In this document: positions 7,771 to 14,253 of the stretch, piece by piece
Layout of the letters: each line of letters begins with the position of its first letter
Position numbering within the stretch: the stretch's first letter is position 1
Assembly (NCBI GenBank): GCA_039800165.1
Contig: JBDLRH010000130.1
Location: 1-14,253 of the forward strand
Length of the DNA stretch: 14,253 nt
Direction of reading: 5' to 3'
From: JBDLRH01 sp039800165
GTDB lineage: Bacteria > Pseudomonadota > Gammaproteobacteria > Burkholderiales > Burkholderiaceae_C
Notes under the pieces: generated by a model
Seen by the model: the letters and a program-made list of their open reading frames with translations, nothing else
Told to the model about the DNA's origin: nothing
The model's database searches: none
Position numbers and translations under genes: made by a program

Positions 7771-8631
7771 TCAGCCCATGCGCCAGGCGCGCCACAGCAG
7801 CCGCGGCACATCGGCCTTGCCCACCGTCGGGCGATGGGTCAGGCTGCGGTAGCCGCCTTCGGCGATGCGCTCGGCAATCCGCAGACCGCCTTGCACCACC
7901 AGGCGCAGTTCCCAGCCGGCGCGGCCCGGCACCTGCAGCGCCAGCGGCGCGCCAGAGTGCATCAGTTCCTCGGCCCAGCGCACGAGGTCGGCCACCAGCG
8001 CGCGGGTGTGCGGCGTGTCCGCACCGGGTGCGATGGCGCTGCGCTGCAGGCCGTGCGCGGCCAGATCCGCATCGCTCAGGTAGTGGCGACCGCGTGCGAT
8101 GTCGCGCCCGAGGTCCTGCCAGAAGTTGATGAGCTGCAGCGCGGTGCAGATCGCGTCGCTCTGCGCGAGCGAACGCGCGTCGTGGATGCCCCACAGATGC
8201 AGCAGCAGCCGACCCACCGGGTTGGCCGAGCGGCGGCAGTAGTGCAACAACTCGTCGCGGTCGCGGTAGGCCTCGCCGGCGCCGGTCTTGCGCACATCCT
8301 GCTCAAAGGCGCTCAGCAGGTCGAGCAGCAGCCCCACGGGCAGCCGGTGCGTGGCGATGGCTGATGCCAGCGGCACGAACACCTGTGGCCAGCGCGGTGA
8401 CGTGGATGTGCTGCCGCCCTGTGAGGCGCAGGCGCTCAATTCAGCGCGGTAGGCGGCCAGGTCGACCAGCCGCGCGTCGGCGCTGGCCTCGCCCTCGTCG
8501 GCCAGGTCGTCTGCGGTGCGGGCGAAGTGATAGATGGCGGCGATCGGTGCGCGCAGGGCCGGCGGGCACAGCCAGGAGGCCACCGGAAAGTTCTCGTAAT
8601 GGGTGACGGGCGGCGGATGCACGGCGGCCAT
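7771..8631 (-). CDS. hpnC: Hydroxysqualene synthase
   Basis: Converts presqualene diphosphate to hydroxysqualene, the middle step between HpnD and HpnE. 286 aa from ATG 8631. It belongs to the squalene/phytoene synthase family: HYENFPVASW near the N-terminus (11-20) is typical of HpnC, the first Asp-rich motif is ARTADDLADEGE (D41, D42, D45), and the second is LINFWQDLGRD (167-177; N169, D173, D177). The first gene of the hpnCDE operon. A GTG at 8670 would add 13 residues, but it would put the efflux promoter's -35 inside the coding region and the extra residues look random, so 8631 is chosen. No strong ribosome binding site is seen at either. No minus-strand promoter could be picked with confidence; the operator at 8675-8696 lies just upstream and may also control this gene. 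Confidence 0.92.
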   Translation of the reverse strand: MAAVHPPPVTHYENFPVASWLCPPALRAPIAAIYHFARTADDLADEGEASADARLVDLAAYRAELSACASQGGSTSTSPRWPQVFVPLASAIATHRLPVGLLLDLLSAFEQDVRKTGAGEAYRDRDELLHYCRRSANPVGRLLLHLWGIHDARSLAQSDAICTALQLINFWQDLGRDIARGRHYLSDADLAAHGLQRSAIAPGADTPHTRALVADLVRWAEELMHSGAPLALQVPGRAGWELRLVVQGGLRIAERIAEGGYRSLTHRPTVGKADVPRLLWRAWRMG

Positions 8632-8647
8632 GGCAAAGGCATTGTGC

Positions 8648-8676
8648 TTGACAGGGGAAGGACCAATCACTAGATT
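8648..8676 (+). promoter_or_regulatory. Sigma-70-type promoter of the RND efflux operon
   Basis: A perfect -35 TTGACA (8648-8653), a 17-bp spacer, and a -10 TAGATT (8671-8676, 4 of 6 consensus bases). The predicted start is about 8683, giving a leader of roughly 150 bases before the ATG at 8836. The A+T-rich setting in otherwise G+C-rich DNA supports it. The operator 8675-8696 covers the end of the -10 and the start point, an arrangement suited to repression. Confidence 0.72.
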
Positions 8677-8696
8677 ACTAACCGGTCAGTCAGTAA
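8675..8696. promoter_or_regulatory. Probable TetR-family operator
   Basis: The core ACTAACCGGTCAGT (8677-8690) is a near-perfect 14-bp palindrome around ACCGGT (12 of 14 positions symmetric). The flanks extend it to TTACT...AGTAA over 22 bp (16 of 22 symmetric). A partial repeat CAGTCAGT overlaps the right half. Palindromes of this kind, with ACCGGT at the centre, are known for TetR-type repressors of RND pumps (family knowledge). It sits on the -10 and start point of the efflux promoter. No tetR gene is in the window, so the regulator would be encoded elsewhere. Confidence 0.6.
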
Positions 8697-8835
8697 TTTT
8701 CAGGGGGCGTACCGGCGCGCTGCCATGCGCTGCGGCGCTTGCCATGCCGGGCGGCCCCCGTGCCCGACAAGCCGGTGCCCGCTGGCGCCCCACCTGCGTA
8801 GCCTGCCGATCATCTGCGTTCTTCCGTTCCCGCCC

Positions 8836-9969
8836 ATGCTCTTGACTTTGATACTCAGGCCCCCGCGGCTGCGCCGGCGCGGCGCGATGCTGGCCACGAT
8901 CACCATCGGCGCCGCCCTGCTTGCCGGCTGCCAGAAAGCCGAGCCGCCCATCGAGCCGGTGCGCTCGGTCAAGCTGGTGACCGTCGGCGCTTCTGACGTG
9001 CAGTCACAGCTGGAATACGCAGCCGAGGTGCGGGCCCGTACCGAGGCGCGTCTGTCGTTCCAGATCGCAGGCAAGCTGCTCAGCCGCACAGCCGAGGTGG
9101 GGCAGCGGGTGAAGGCCGGTCAGGTGCTGGCCGAGATTGACGCGCGCGACTACGAGCTTGGCGTGCGGTCGGCACAGGCGGCGGTGGCAGCGGCGCAGAC
9201 CCAGCGCGACTTGGCCGAGGCCGACTTCAAGCGCTTTGCCGCACTGCAGGCGCAAAACTTCATCAGCGGCGCCGAACTCGAGCGGCGCGACACCGCACTC
9301 AAGGCGGCCGAGGCGCAGCTGGCGCAGGCCCGCGCCCAGCTGGCGGTGCAGTCCAACCAGAGCGGCTATGCACGGCTGGTGGCCAGCGCCGGCGGCGTCA
9401 TCACGGCGGTCGAGGCCGAGCCCGGGCAGGTGCTGACGGCCGGCATGCCGGTGCTGCGCATCGCCTACGACGGCGCGCGTGACGCCGTGTTTGCGGTGCC
9501 CGAGTCGCGCATCGCGTCAGTGCGCGTCGGCCAGCCGGTGCAGGTCAGCCTGGCAGGGCGCGATCAGCCCTGGCGCGCCACGGTGCGCGAAGTGGCGGCC
9601 AGCGCCGATGCGCTGACGCGCACTTTCGCCGTCCGCGCGGCGCTGCCGGCATCGGCGGACGCACCGCTGGGCGCCACCGTCACCGTGCGCAACGAAGCGG
9701 CATCCGCATCGAAGGCGCTTGCCCACGCGCTCAAGTTGCCGACCACCGCCTTGCGCCAGGACGGCAACGCCACCGCGGTGTGGATCTTCGACCCGGCCAC
9801 AGGCACCGTGCGTTCGCAGCCGGTGCAGGTGGCGGGCGCCGACGGCAACGATGTGGTGATCGCCGCCGGCGTGCAGCCGGGGCAGCAGGTGGTGGCCGCC
9901 GGCGTGCATGTGCTGCAGGCCGGCCAGAAGGTCACCGTGTGGCAGCCGGTGCGCGCCGCGGCCAACTGA
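8836..9969 (+). CDS. RND efflux membrane-fusion lipoprotein (periplasmic adaptor)
   Basis: Periplasmic adaptor linking the inner-membrane RND pump to an outer-membrane channel, 377 aa. The N-terminus has a basic stretch (RPPRLRRRG), a hydrophobic segment and a lipobox LLAGC with the lipid-anchored Cys at residue 32. The family pattern follows: EVRARTEARLSFQIAGKL, then a half lipoyl domain (EVGQRVKAGQVLAEIDARDY), a coiled-coil hairpin rich in Ala/Gln/Glu (AQTQRDLAEADFKRF to AQLAQARAQL), the second lipoyl half (ITAVEAEPGQVLTAGMPVLRI), and a beta-barrel domain. ATG 8836 and 8887 both keep the lipobox; neither has a Shine-Dalgarno. The frame extends to 8725, but those residues do not resemble a signal peptide. 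Ends 13 bp before the pump gene. Substrates cannot be inferred; MexA/AcrA/TriA-like by type. Confidence 0.92.
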   Translation: MLLTLILRPPRLRRRGAMLATITIGAALLAGCQKAEPPIEPVRSVKLVTVGASDVQSQLEYAAEVRARTEARLSFQIAGKLLSRTAEVGQRVKAGQVLAEIDARDYELGVRSAQAAVAAAQTQRDLAEADFKRFAALQAQNFISGAELERRDTALKAAEAQLAQARAQLAVQSNQSGYARLVASAGGVITAVEAEPGQVLTAGMPVLRIAYDGARDAVFAVPESRIASVRVGQPVQVSLAGRDQPWRATVREVAASADALTRTFAVRAALPASADAPLGATVTVRNEAASASKALAHALKLPTTALRQDGNATAVWIFDPATGTVRSQPVQVAGADGNDVVIAAGVQPGQQVVAAGVHVLQAGQKVTVWQPVRAAAN

Positions 9970-9982
9970 AGACAGGTACCGC

Positions 9983-12900
9983 ATGACCGACCGCGCCACG
10001 CCGCGCAGCGCGGCAGAGCCTTCTGCCGAGCCCGCATCGCGCTTCAACCTCTCGCGCTGGGCGATCGAGCATCCGGCGCTCACACGCTACCTGATGGTGG
10101 TGCTGATGGTGCTGGGCTTTGCCGCGTACTTCCAGCTCGGCCAGGACGAAGACCCGCCGTTCACCTTCCGTGCGATGGTGGTGCGCGCCTACTGGCCTGG
10201 CGCCACCGCGCAAGAGATGGCAGACCAGGTCACCGACAAGATCGAGCGCACCCTGCAGGAGGTGCCCTACGCCGACAAGATCCGCAGTTACTCCAAGCCC
10301 GGCGAGGCGCAGATCATCTTTCAGCTCAAGGACTCGTCGCGGCCCGCGGACGTGCCGCAGATCTGGTACCAGGTGCGCAAGCGGGTGGGCGACATGCGTG
10401 GCACCCTGCCCGCAGGGGTGATCGGGCCGTTCTTCAATGACGACTTCGGTGATGTGTACGGCGTGATCTACGCGCTGGAGGCCGACGGCTTCAGCCCGGC
10501 CGAGATGCGCGACTTTGCCGACTCGGTGCGCCAGCAGCTGCTGCGCGTCCAGGACGTGGCCAAGGTCGAGCTGTTCGGCGTGCAGGACGAGAAGGTGTTC
10601 GTCGAGGTCTCGCACAAGCGCGTGGCGCAGCTCGGGCTGGACATGCAGCAGGTGCTGGCTCAGATCGGCCAGCAAAACGCGGTGGAAAGCGCCGGTGCGG
10701 TGCGGCTGCCGCAAGACACGGTGCAGGTGCGCGTGGCCGGTGCGTTTGGCTCGCTCGACGACCTGCGCGCGCTGCCGATCCGCGGCGCGTCGGGGCAGCA
10801 GCTGCGCCTGGGCGACATCGCCACGGTCACGCGCGCGCCGGTGGACCCGCCGCAAGTCAAGGTGCGCCACCAGGGCCGCGAGGTGATTGCGCTGGGTGTG
10901 TCCATGGCCAAGGGCGGCGACATCATCGCGCTGGGTCGCTCGCTGCGCACTGCGGTCGCATCCATCCAGTCGGCGCTGCCTGCAGGCGTGACGCTGGCGC
11001 AGGTGCAGGACCAGCCGCGCGCGGTTGCCACTTCGGTCAACGAATTCGTCAAGGTGCTGGTCGAGGCGGTGGTGATCGTGCTGGCGGTCAGCTTCCTCAG
11101 CCTCGGGCTGCACAAGCGCGCAGGCAGCCACCCGTGGTGGAAGCGCTGGTATGTGGACATGCGGCCCGGCCTGGTGGTGGGCATCACGATTCCGCTGGTG
11201 CTGGCGGTCACCTTTTTGGACATGCACTACTTCGGCATCGGGCTGCACAAGATCTCGCTGGGGTCGTTGATCATTGCGCTGGGCCTGCTGGTGGACGACG
11301 CGATCATTGCGGTGGAGATGATGGTCCGCAAGATGGAGGAGGGCTACGACAAGTTGCGCGCGGCCACCTTCGCCTACGAGATCACCGCCATGCCGATGCT
11401 TACCGGCACGCTGATCACTGCGGCGGGTTTCCTGCCGATCGGCCTGGCGAACTCGGTCACCGGCGAATACACCTTCGCGATCTTTGCCGTCACGGTCATT
11501 GCCTTGCTGCTCAGCTGGTGGGTGTCGGTGTACTTCGTGCCCTACCTCGGCACGCGGCTCTTGAAGGTGCCGCCGCACGCGGCGGACTTCGGCACGCCGC
11601 ACGAGCTGTTTGACGGCCCGTTCTACCGCCGCTTCCGGCGCACGGTGAACTGGTGCGTGCAGCACCGCTGGATCACCATCGCCGCCACCGTGGCCACGCT
11701 GGCGCTCGGCGTGGTGGGCATGGGCCGGGTGCAGCAGCAGTTCTTCCCCGACTCGAGCCGGCCCGAGATCCTGGTGGACCTGTGGTTGCCCGAAGGCGCC
11801 TCGTTCACCGCCAACGAAGACGTGGCGCGCCGGGTCGAGCGCCGCCTGGCCACCGAGGCCGGGGTGCAGTCGGTCACCACCTGGGTCGGCTCGGGCGTGC
11901 CGCGCTTTTACCTGCCGCTGGACCAGGTCTTTCCGCAGACCAACGTGTCGCAGCTGATCGTGCTGCCGCAAGACCTGAAGACCCGCGAGTCGCTGCGCGT
12001 GCGCCTGCCCGCGCTGCTGGCCACCGAGTTCCCCGAGGTGCGCGGCCGGGTGAAGCTGCTGCCCAACGGGCCACCGGTGCCGTATCCGGTGCAGTTCCGC
12101 GTGGTCGGCCCCGACCCGGCGCAGCTGCGCACGCGTGCCGACGAGGTCAAGGCAGCGATGCGCGCCAACACCCGCATGCGCGGCGTCAACGACAACTGGA
12201 ACGAGTCGGTGAAGGTGCTGCGGCTGCAGGTGGATCAGGCCAAGGCGCGCGCCTTGGGCGTGAGCAGCCAGTCGATCGCGCAGGCTTCGCGCACGCTGCT
12301 GTCGGGCACCGCGATCGGCCAGTACCGCGAGGGCGACCGGTTGATCGAGATCGTGCTGCGCCAGCCGCGCGACGAGCGCGATGCGCTCACCGATCTGGCC
12401 AATGCCTACCTGCCGACTGCCAGCGGTCGCTCGATTCCGCTGGCGCAAATCGCCACACCGGTGCTGGGCTGGGAGCCTGGCGTGATGTGGCGCGAGAACC
12501 GCGACTACGCGATCACCGTGCAAGGCGACATCGTCGAAGGCCTGCAGGGCGCCACCGTGTCGACCGAGTTGCTGCCTGTGCTGCGCGCGATCGAGGCGAA
12601 GTGGCCCGCCGGCTACCGCATCGAGGTGGCCGGGGCGGTGGAGGAGAGCTCCAAGGGCTCGGCCTCGATCGCTGCGGGCGTGCCGCTGATGCTGTTCGTG
12701 GTCTTCACGCTGCTGATGCTGCAGCTGCACAGCTTCAGCCGCGCGCTGCTGGTGTTCCTGACCGGCCCGATGGGCATTGCCGGCGTGGCCGCAGCGCTGC
12801 TGGTGCTCGACCGGCCGTTTGGCTTCGTCGCGCTGCTGGGCGTGATCGCGCTGATGGGGATGATCCAGCGCAACTCGGTCATCCTGATCGATCAGATCGA

Positions 12901-13180
12901 GCAGGACCGTGCGATGGGCGTGCCGGCGTGGGATGCGATCGTCGAATCGGCGGTGCGCCGGCTGCGGCCGATCGTACTGACCGCTGCGGCGGCGGTGCTG
13001 GCGATGATTCCGCTGTCGCGCTCGGTGTTCTGGGGGCCGATGGCGGTGGCCATCATGGGTGGCCTGATCGTGGCCACCGTGCTCACCTTGCTGGCGCTGC
13101 CGGCGATGTATGCCGCCTGGTTCCGCGTGCAGCGCCCGGGCACTGCGCCCGCGCCTGTCGGGGCACCTGCGGAACGGTAG
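9983..13180 (+). CDS. RND efflux pump, inner-membrane permease (HAE-1/AcrB-like)
   Basis: Proton-driven efflux transporter, 1065 aa, expected to work as a trimer with 12 membrane segments and two large periplasmic loops. TM1 is at about residues 33-50 (YLMVVLMVLGFAAYF) and is followed by the periplasmic start QDEDPPFTFRAMVV. TM4 has the proton-relay pair in LLVDDAIIAVE (D438, D439). In TM10 the lysine that completes the relay in AcrB is replaced by arginine (R963 in GMIQRNSVILID). Between TM2 and TM3 there is a polar stretch (HKRAGSHPWWKRWYVDMRPG). The start at 9983 follows AGG with a 6-base spacer, 13 bp after the adaptor gene, so the two are one operon. The stop TAG is followed by tRNA-Leu; no outer-membrane channel gene follows. 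Drug, solvent or lipid substrates are possible. Confidence 0.95.
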   Translation: MTDRATPRSAAEPSAEPASRFNLSRWAIEHPALTRYLMVVLMVLGFAAYFQLGQDEDPPFTFRAMVVRAYWPGATAQEMADQVTDKIERTLQEVPYADKIRSYSKPGEAQIIFQLKDSSRPADVPQIWYQVRKRVGDMRGTLPAGVIGPFFNDDFGDVYGVIYALEADGFSPAEMRDFADSVRQQLLRVQDVAKVELFGVQDEKVFVEVSHKRVAQLGLDMQQVLAQIGQQNAVESAGAVRLPQDTVQVRVAGAFGSLDDLRALPIRGASGQQLRLGDIATVTRAPVDPPQVKVRHQGREVIALGVSMAKGGDIIALGRSLRTAVASIQSALPAGVTLAQVQDQPRAVATSVNEFVKVLVEAVVIVLAVSFLSLGLHKRAGSHPWWKRWYVDMRPGLVVGITIPLVLAVTFLDMHYFGIGLHKISLGSLIIALGLLVDDAIIAVEMMVRKMEEGYDKLRAATFAYEITAMPMLTGTLITAAGFLPIGLANSVTGEYTFAIFAVTVIALLLSWWVSVYFVPYLGTRLLKVPPHAADFGTPHELFDGPFYRRFRRTVNWCVQHRWITIAATVATLALGVVGMGRVQQQFFPDSSRPEILVDLWLPEGASFTANEDVARRVERRLATEAGVQSVTTWVGSGVPRFYLPLDQVFPQTNVSQLIVLPQDLKTRESLRVRLPALLATEFPEVRGRVKLLPNGPPVPYPVQFRVVGPDPAQLRTRADEVKAAMRANTRMRGVNDNWNESVKVLRLQVDQAKARALGVSSQSIAQASRTLLSGTAIGQYREGDRLIEIVLRQPRDERDALTDLANAYLPTASGRSIPLAQIATPVLGWEPGVMWRENRDYAITVQGDIVEGLQGATVSTELLPVLRAIEAKWPAGYRIEVAGAVEESSKGSASIAAGVPLMLFVVFTLLMLQLHSFSRALLVFLTGPMGIAGVAAALLVLDRPFGFVALLGVIALMGMIQRNSVILIDQIEQDRAMGVPAWDAIVESAVRRLRPIVLTAAAAVLAMIPLSRSVFWGPMAVAIMGGLIVATVLTLLALPAMYAAWFRVQRPGTAPAPVGAPAER

Positions 13181-13189
13181 AATCCCGGG
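13178..13189 (+). promoter_or_regulatory. Likely -10 and GC discriminator of the tRNA-Leu promoter
   Basis: TAGAAT (13178-13183, 5 of 6 matches to the -10 consensus) is formed in part by the stop codon of the pump gene. It is followed directly by CCCGGG, a G+C-rich discriminator of the type found in stringently controlled stable-RNA promoters. The start would be near 13190, about 60 bases before the mature tRNA. The -35 is poor: nothing close to TTGACA at 16-18 bp spacing. Confidence 0.45.
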
Positions 13190-13206
13190 TTTTCCGATTT
13201 CCGGGA
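13183..13206 (+). repeat. Short inverted repeat upstream of tRNA-Leu
   Basis: TCCCGG (13183-13188) and CCGGGA (13201-13206) can pair around a 12-base T-rich loop. No T-tract follows the second arm, so it is not a convincing terminator for the efflux operon; it more likely belongs to the tRNA promoter and leader, or is chance. Confidence 0.35.
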
Positions 13207-13250
13207 CGGCTGCGATGCGCCTGCGTCGCCGCCGGCCGTGCCGGTCTGCC

Positions 13251-13337
13251 GCGCGGGTGGCGAAATTGGTAGACGCACCAGGTTTAGGTCCTGACGCCTT
13301 CACGGGCGTGTCGGTTCGAGTCCGACCCCGCGCACCA
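13251..13337 (+). tRNA. tRNA-Leu, anticodon UAG
   Basis: 87 bases with the full cloverleaf. The acceptor arm GCGCGGG pairs perfectly with CCCGCGC. The D-arm is GCGAAATTGGTAGACGC. The anticodon loop TTTAGGT holds TAG at 13285-13287, which reads CUA and other CUN leucine codons. A long variable arm (ACGCC-TTCAC-GGGCGT), typical of leucine tRNAs, and the T-arm GTCGG-TTCGAGT-CCGAC follow. The 3' CCA is encoded (13335-13337). The lowest pair of the anticodon stem is C-A (13278 and 13294) where E. coli tRNA-Leu(UAG) has C-G. It lies 69 bp upstream of tig, with no visible terminator between. Confidence 0.97.
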
Positions 13338-13405
13338 CGCATGCCAACCGTGCCGCAGCCCGCTGTGCACGCACTCCGCACGCTTTGATTGAACTGGGAT
13401 CACTT

Positions 13406-14253
13406 ATGTCCATCACCGTTGAAACCCTCGAGAAGCTCGAGCGCAAGATCACCCTCACGCTGCCGGTCGGCACGATCCAGACCGAGGTCGACTCGCGGCT
13501 GCGCCGCCTGGCACGCTCGGTCAAGATGGACGGCTTTCGTCCCGGCAAGGTGCCGCTGAACGTCGTGGCGCAGCGCTATGGCTATTCGGTGCACTACGAG
13601 GTGATGAACGACAAGGTGGGCGAAGCCTTCGCACGCGCCACCTCGGAGGCCAAGCTGCGCGTGGCCGGCCAGCCGCGCATCACCGAGAAGGAAGGCGCGC
13701 CCGAGGGCGAAGTGGCCTTCGATGCGGTGTTCGAGGTGTTCCCCGAGGTCAAGATTGCCGACCTGACCGGCGTGGAGATCGAGCGCGTGAATGCGCAGGT
13801 CGATGACGCCGCGATCGACAAGACGCTGGACATCCTGCGCAAGCAGCGCCGCACCTTCGCGCAGCGTGCCCAGGCCGAGGCCGCACAGGACGGCGACCGT
13901 GTCACGGTCGACTTCGAGGGCAAGATCGACGGCGAGCCGTTCGAGGGCGGCAAGGCCGAGGCCTTCCAGTTCCTGCTGGGCGAAGGCCAGATGCTCAAGG
14001 AATTCGAGCAGGCCACCCGCGGCATGAAGTCCGGCGAGAGCAAGACCTTCCCGCTGGCCTTCCCCGAGGACTATCACGGCAAGGACGTGGCCGGCAAGAC
14101 CGCCGACTTCCTGGTCACCGTCAAGAAGATCGAGGCCGCCCACCTGCCGACGGTGGACGACGCCTTTGCCAAGACGCTGGGCGTCGAAGGCGCCACGGTG
14201 CAGGCGCTGCGCGAGGACATCCGCAAGAACCTGGAGCGCGAGCTCAAGTTCCG
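13406..14253 (+). CDS. tig: Trigger factor, 3' end outside window
   Basis: Ribosome-bound chaperone and peptidyl-prolyl isomerase that meets nascent chains at the tunnel exit. 282 codons are present; the usual length is about 430-450 aa, so the C-terminal chaperone arms are mostly missing. The N-terminal ribosome-binding domain has the signature GFRPGK (43-48) followed by VPLNVVAQRYG. The FKBP-type isomerase domain runs from about residue 163 (GDRVTVDFEGKIDGEPFEGG) to 240 (DYHGKDVAGKTADFLVTVKKI). The ATG at 13406 gives the normal start MSITVETLEKLERKI; a weak GGGA lies 6 bases upstream. In many betaproteobacteria tig is followed by clpP, clpX and lon; these would be to the right of the window. 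No separate promoter is evident between the tRNA and tig. Confidence 0.96.
   Translation, partial: MSITVETLEKLERKITLTLPVGTIQTEVDSRLRRLARSVKMDGFRPGKVPLNVVAQRYGYSVHYEVMNDKVGEAFARATSEAKLRVAGQPRITEKEGAPEGEVAFDAVFEVFPEVKIADLTGVEIERVNAQVDDAAIDKTLDILRKQRRTFAQRAQAEAAQDGDRVTVDFEGKIDGEPFEGGKAEAFQFLLGEGQMLKEFEQATRGMKSGESKTFPLAFPEDYHGKDVAGKTADFLVTVKKIEAAHLPTVDDAFAKTLGVEGATVQALREDIRKNLERELKF

Larger units (their letters stand above)
8632..8835. other. Divergent control region between hpnC and the efflux operon
   Basis: 204 bp. The hpnC side (about 8640-8700) is much richer in A+T than the rest of the window and holds the efflux promoter and operator. The efflux side (8701-8835) is G+C-rich and would be the untranslated leader of the efflux mRNA. 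I see no RNA gene in it. Confidence 0.6.

Noticed and set aside
6863..8194. Upstream extension of the hpnE frame to 8194
   Set aside because: The added 440 codons overlap hpnD and hpnC in another frame and have no motifs; the FAD site begins 9 residues after the ATG at 6862.
6796..8364. Open frame of 522 codons on the plus strand opposite hpnD and hpnC
   Set aside because: No protein-like motif; its composition is that of an antisense shadow of two well-supported genes.
8725..8835. Start of the adaptor protein at 8725
   Set aside because: It would add 37 residues rich in Pro, Cys and Arg before the real lipoprotein signal, and the nearest AGGGGG is too far from the ATG.
9932..13381. Very long open frame (1149 codons) on the minus strand opposite the RND pump
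   Set aside because: It is rich in His, Arg, Gln and Asp with no recognisable domain, and runs antiphase to a clear RND gene and across the tRNA. Such frames are expected in G+C-rich DNA with strong third-position bias.

Overview
The window is G+C-rich chromosomal DNA with almost no non-coding space. It most likely comes from a betaproteobacterium of the order Burkholderiales. The reasons are the codon use, the tRNA-Leu(UAG) gene directly ahead of the trigger factor gene, the squalene cassette hpnC-hpnD-hpnE, and a TAXI-type TRAP transporter. The placement is made by eye and not by any search. I see no insertion sequence, phage gene, CRISPR array or other sign of recent transfer.

Left part, minus strand (1-4718): in transcription order this holds ferrochelatase (hemH), a small S4-domain RNA-binding protein of the Hsp15 type (hslR), the periplasmic binding protein of a TAXI TRAP transporter, and the fused membrane permease of that transporter, which runs off the left edge. 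A clear intrinsic terminator lies between the binding-protein gene and the permease gene. A HAD-family hydrolase (4738-5481, plus) starts only 19 bp from hemH in the opposite direction.

Middle part, minus strand (5459-8631): hpnC, hpnD and hpnE form a compact operon that makes squalene from two farnesyl diphosphates via presqualene diphosphate and hydroxysqualene. This supplies hopanoid or other triterpenoid synthesis. The squalene-hopene cyclase is not in the window. The end of hpnE overlaps the end of the convergent HAD gene by 23 bp.

Right part, plus strand (8648-14253): divergent from hpnC is a two-gene RND efflux operon, a lipoprotein membrane-fusion protein followed by an inner-membrane RND pump. 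The 204-bp gap between hpnC and this operon holds a good sigma-70-type promoter (TTGACA, 17-bp spacer, TAGATT). An imperfect palindrome of the TetR-operator kind overlaps its -10 and start point. No regulator gene and no outer-membrane channel gene are present. The pump gene is followed by tRNA-Leu(UAG) and then by the trigger factor gene tig, cut by the right edge.

I see no wholly new gene system. The most interesting signals are regulatory: the operator-promoter shared by the squalene and efflux operons, the terminator inside the TRAP operon, the tightly packed hemH/HAD start region, and a probable tRNA promoter whose -10 overlaps the stop codon of the pump gene.
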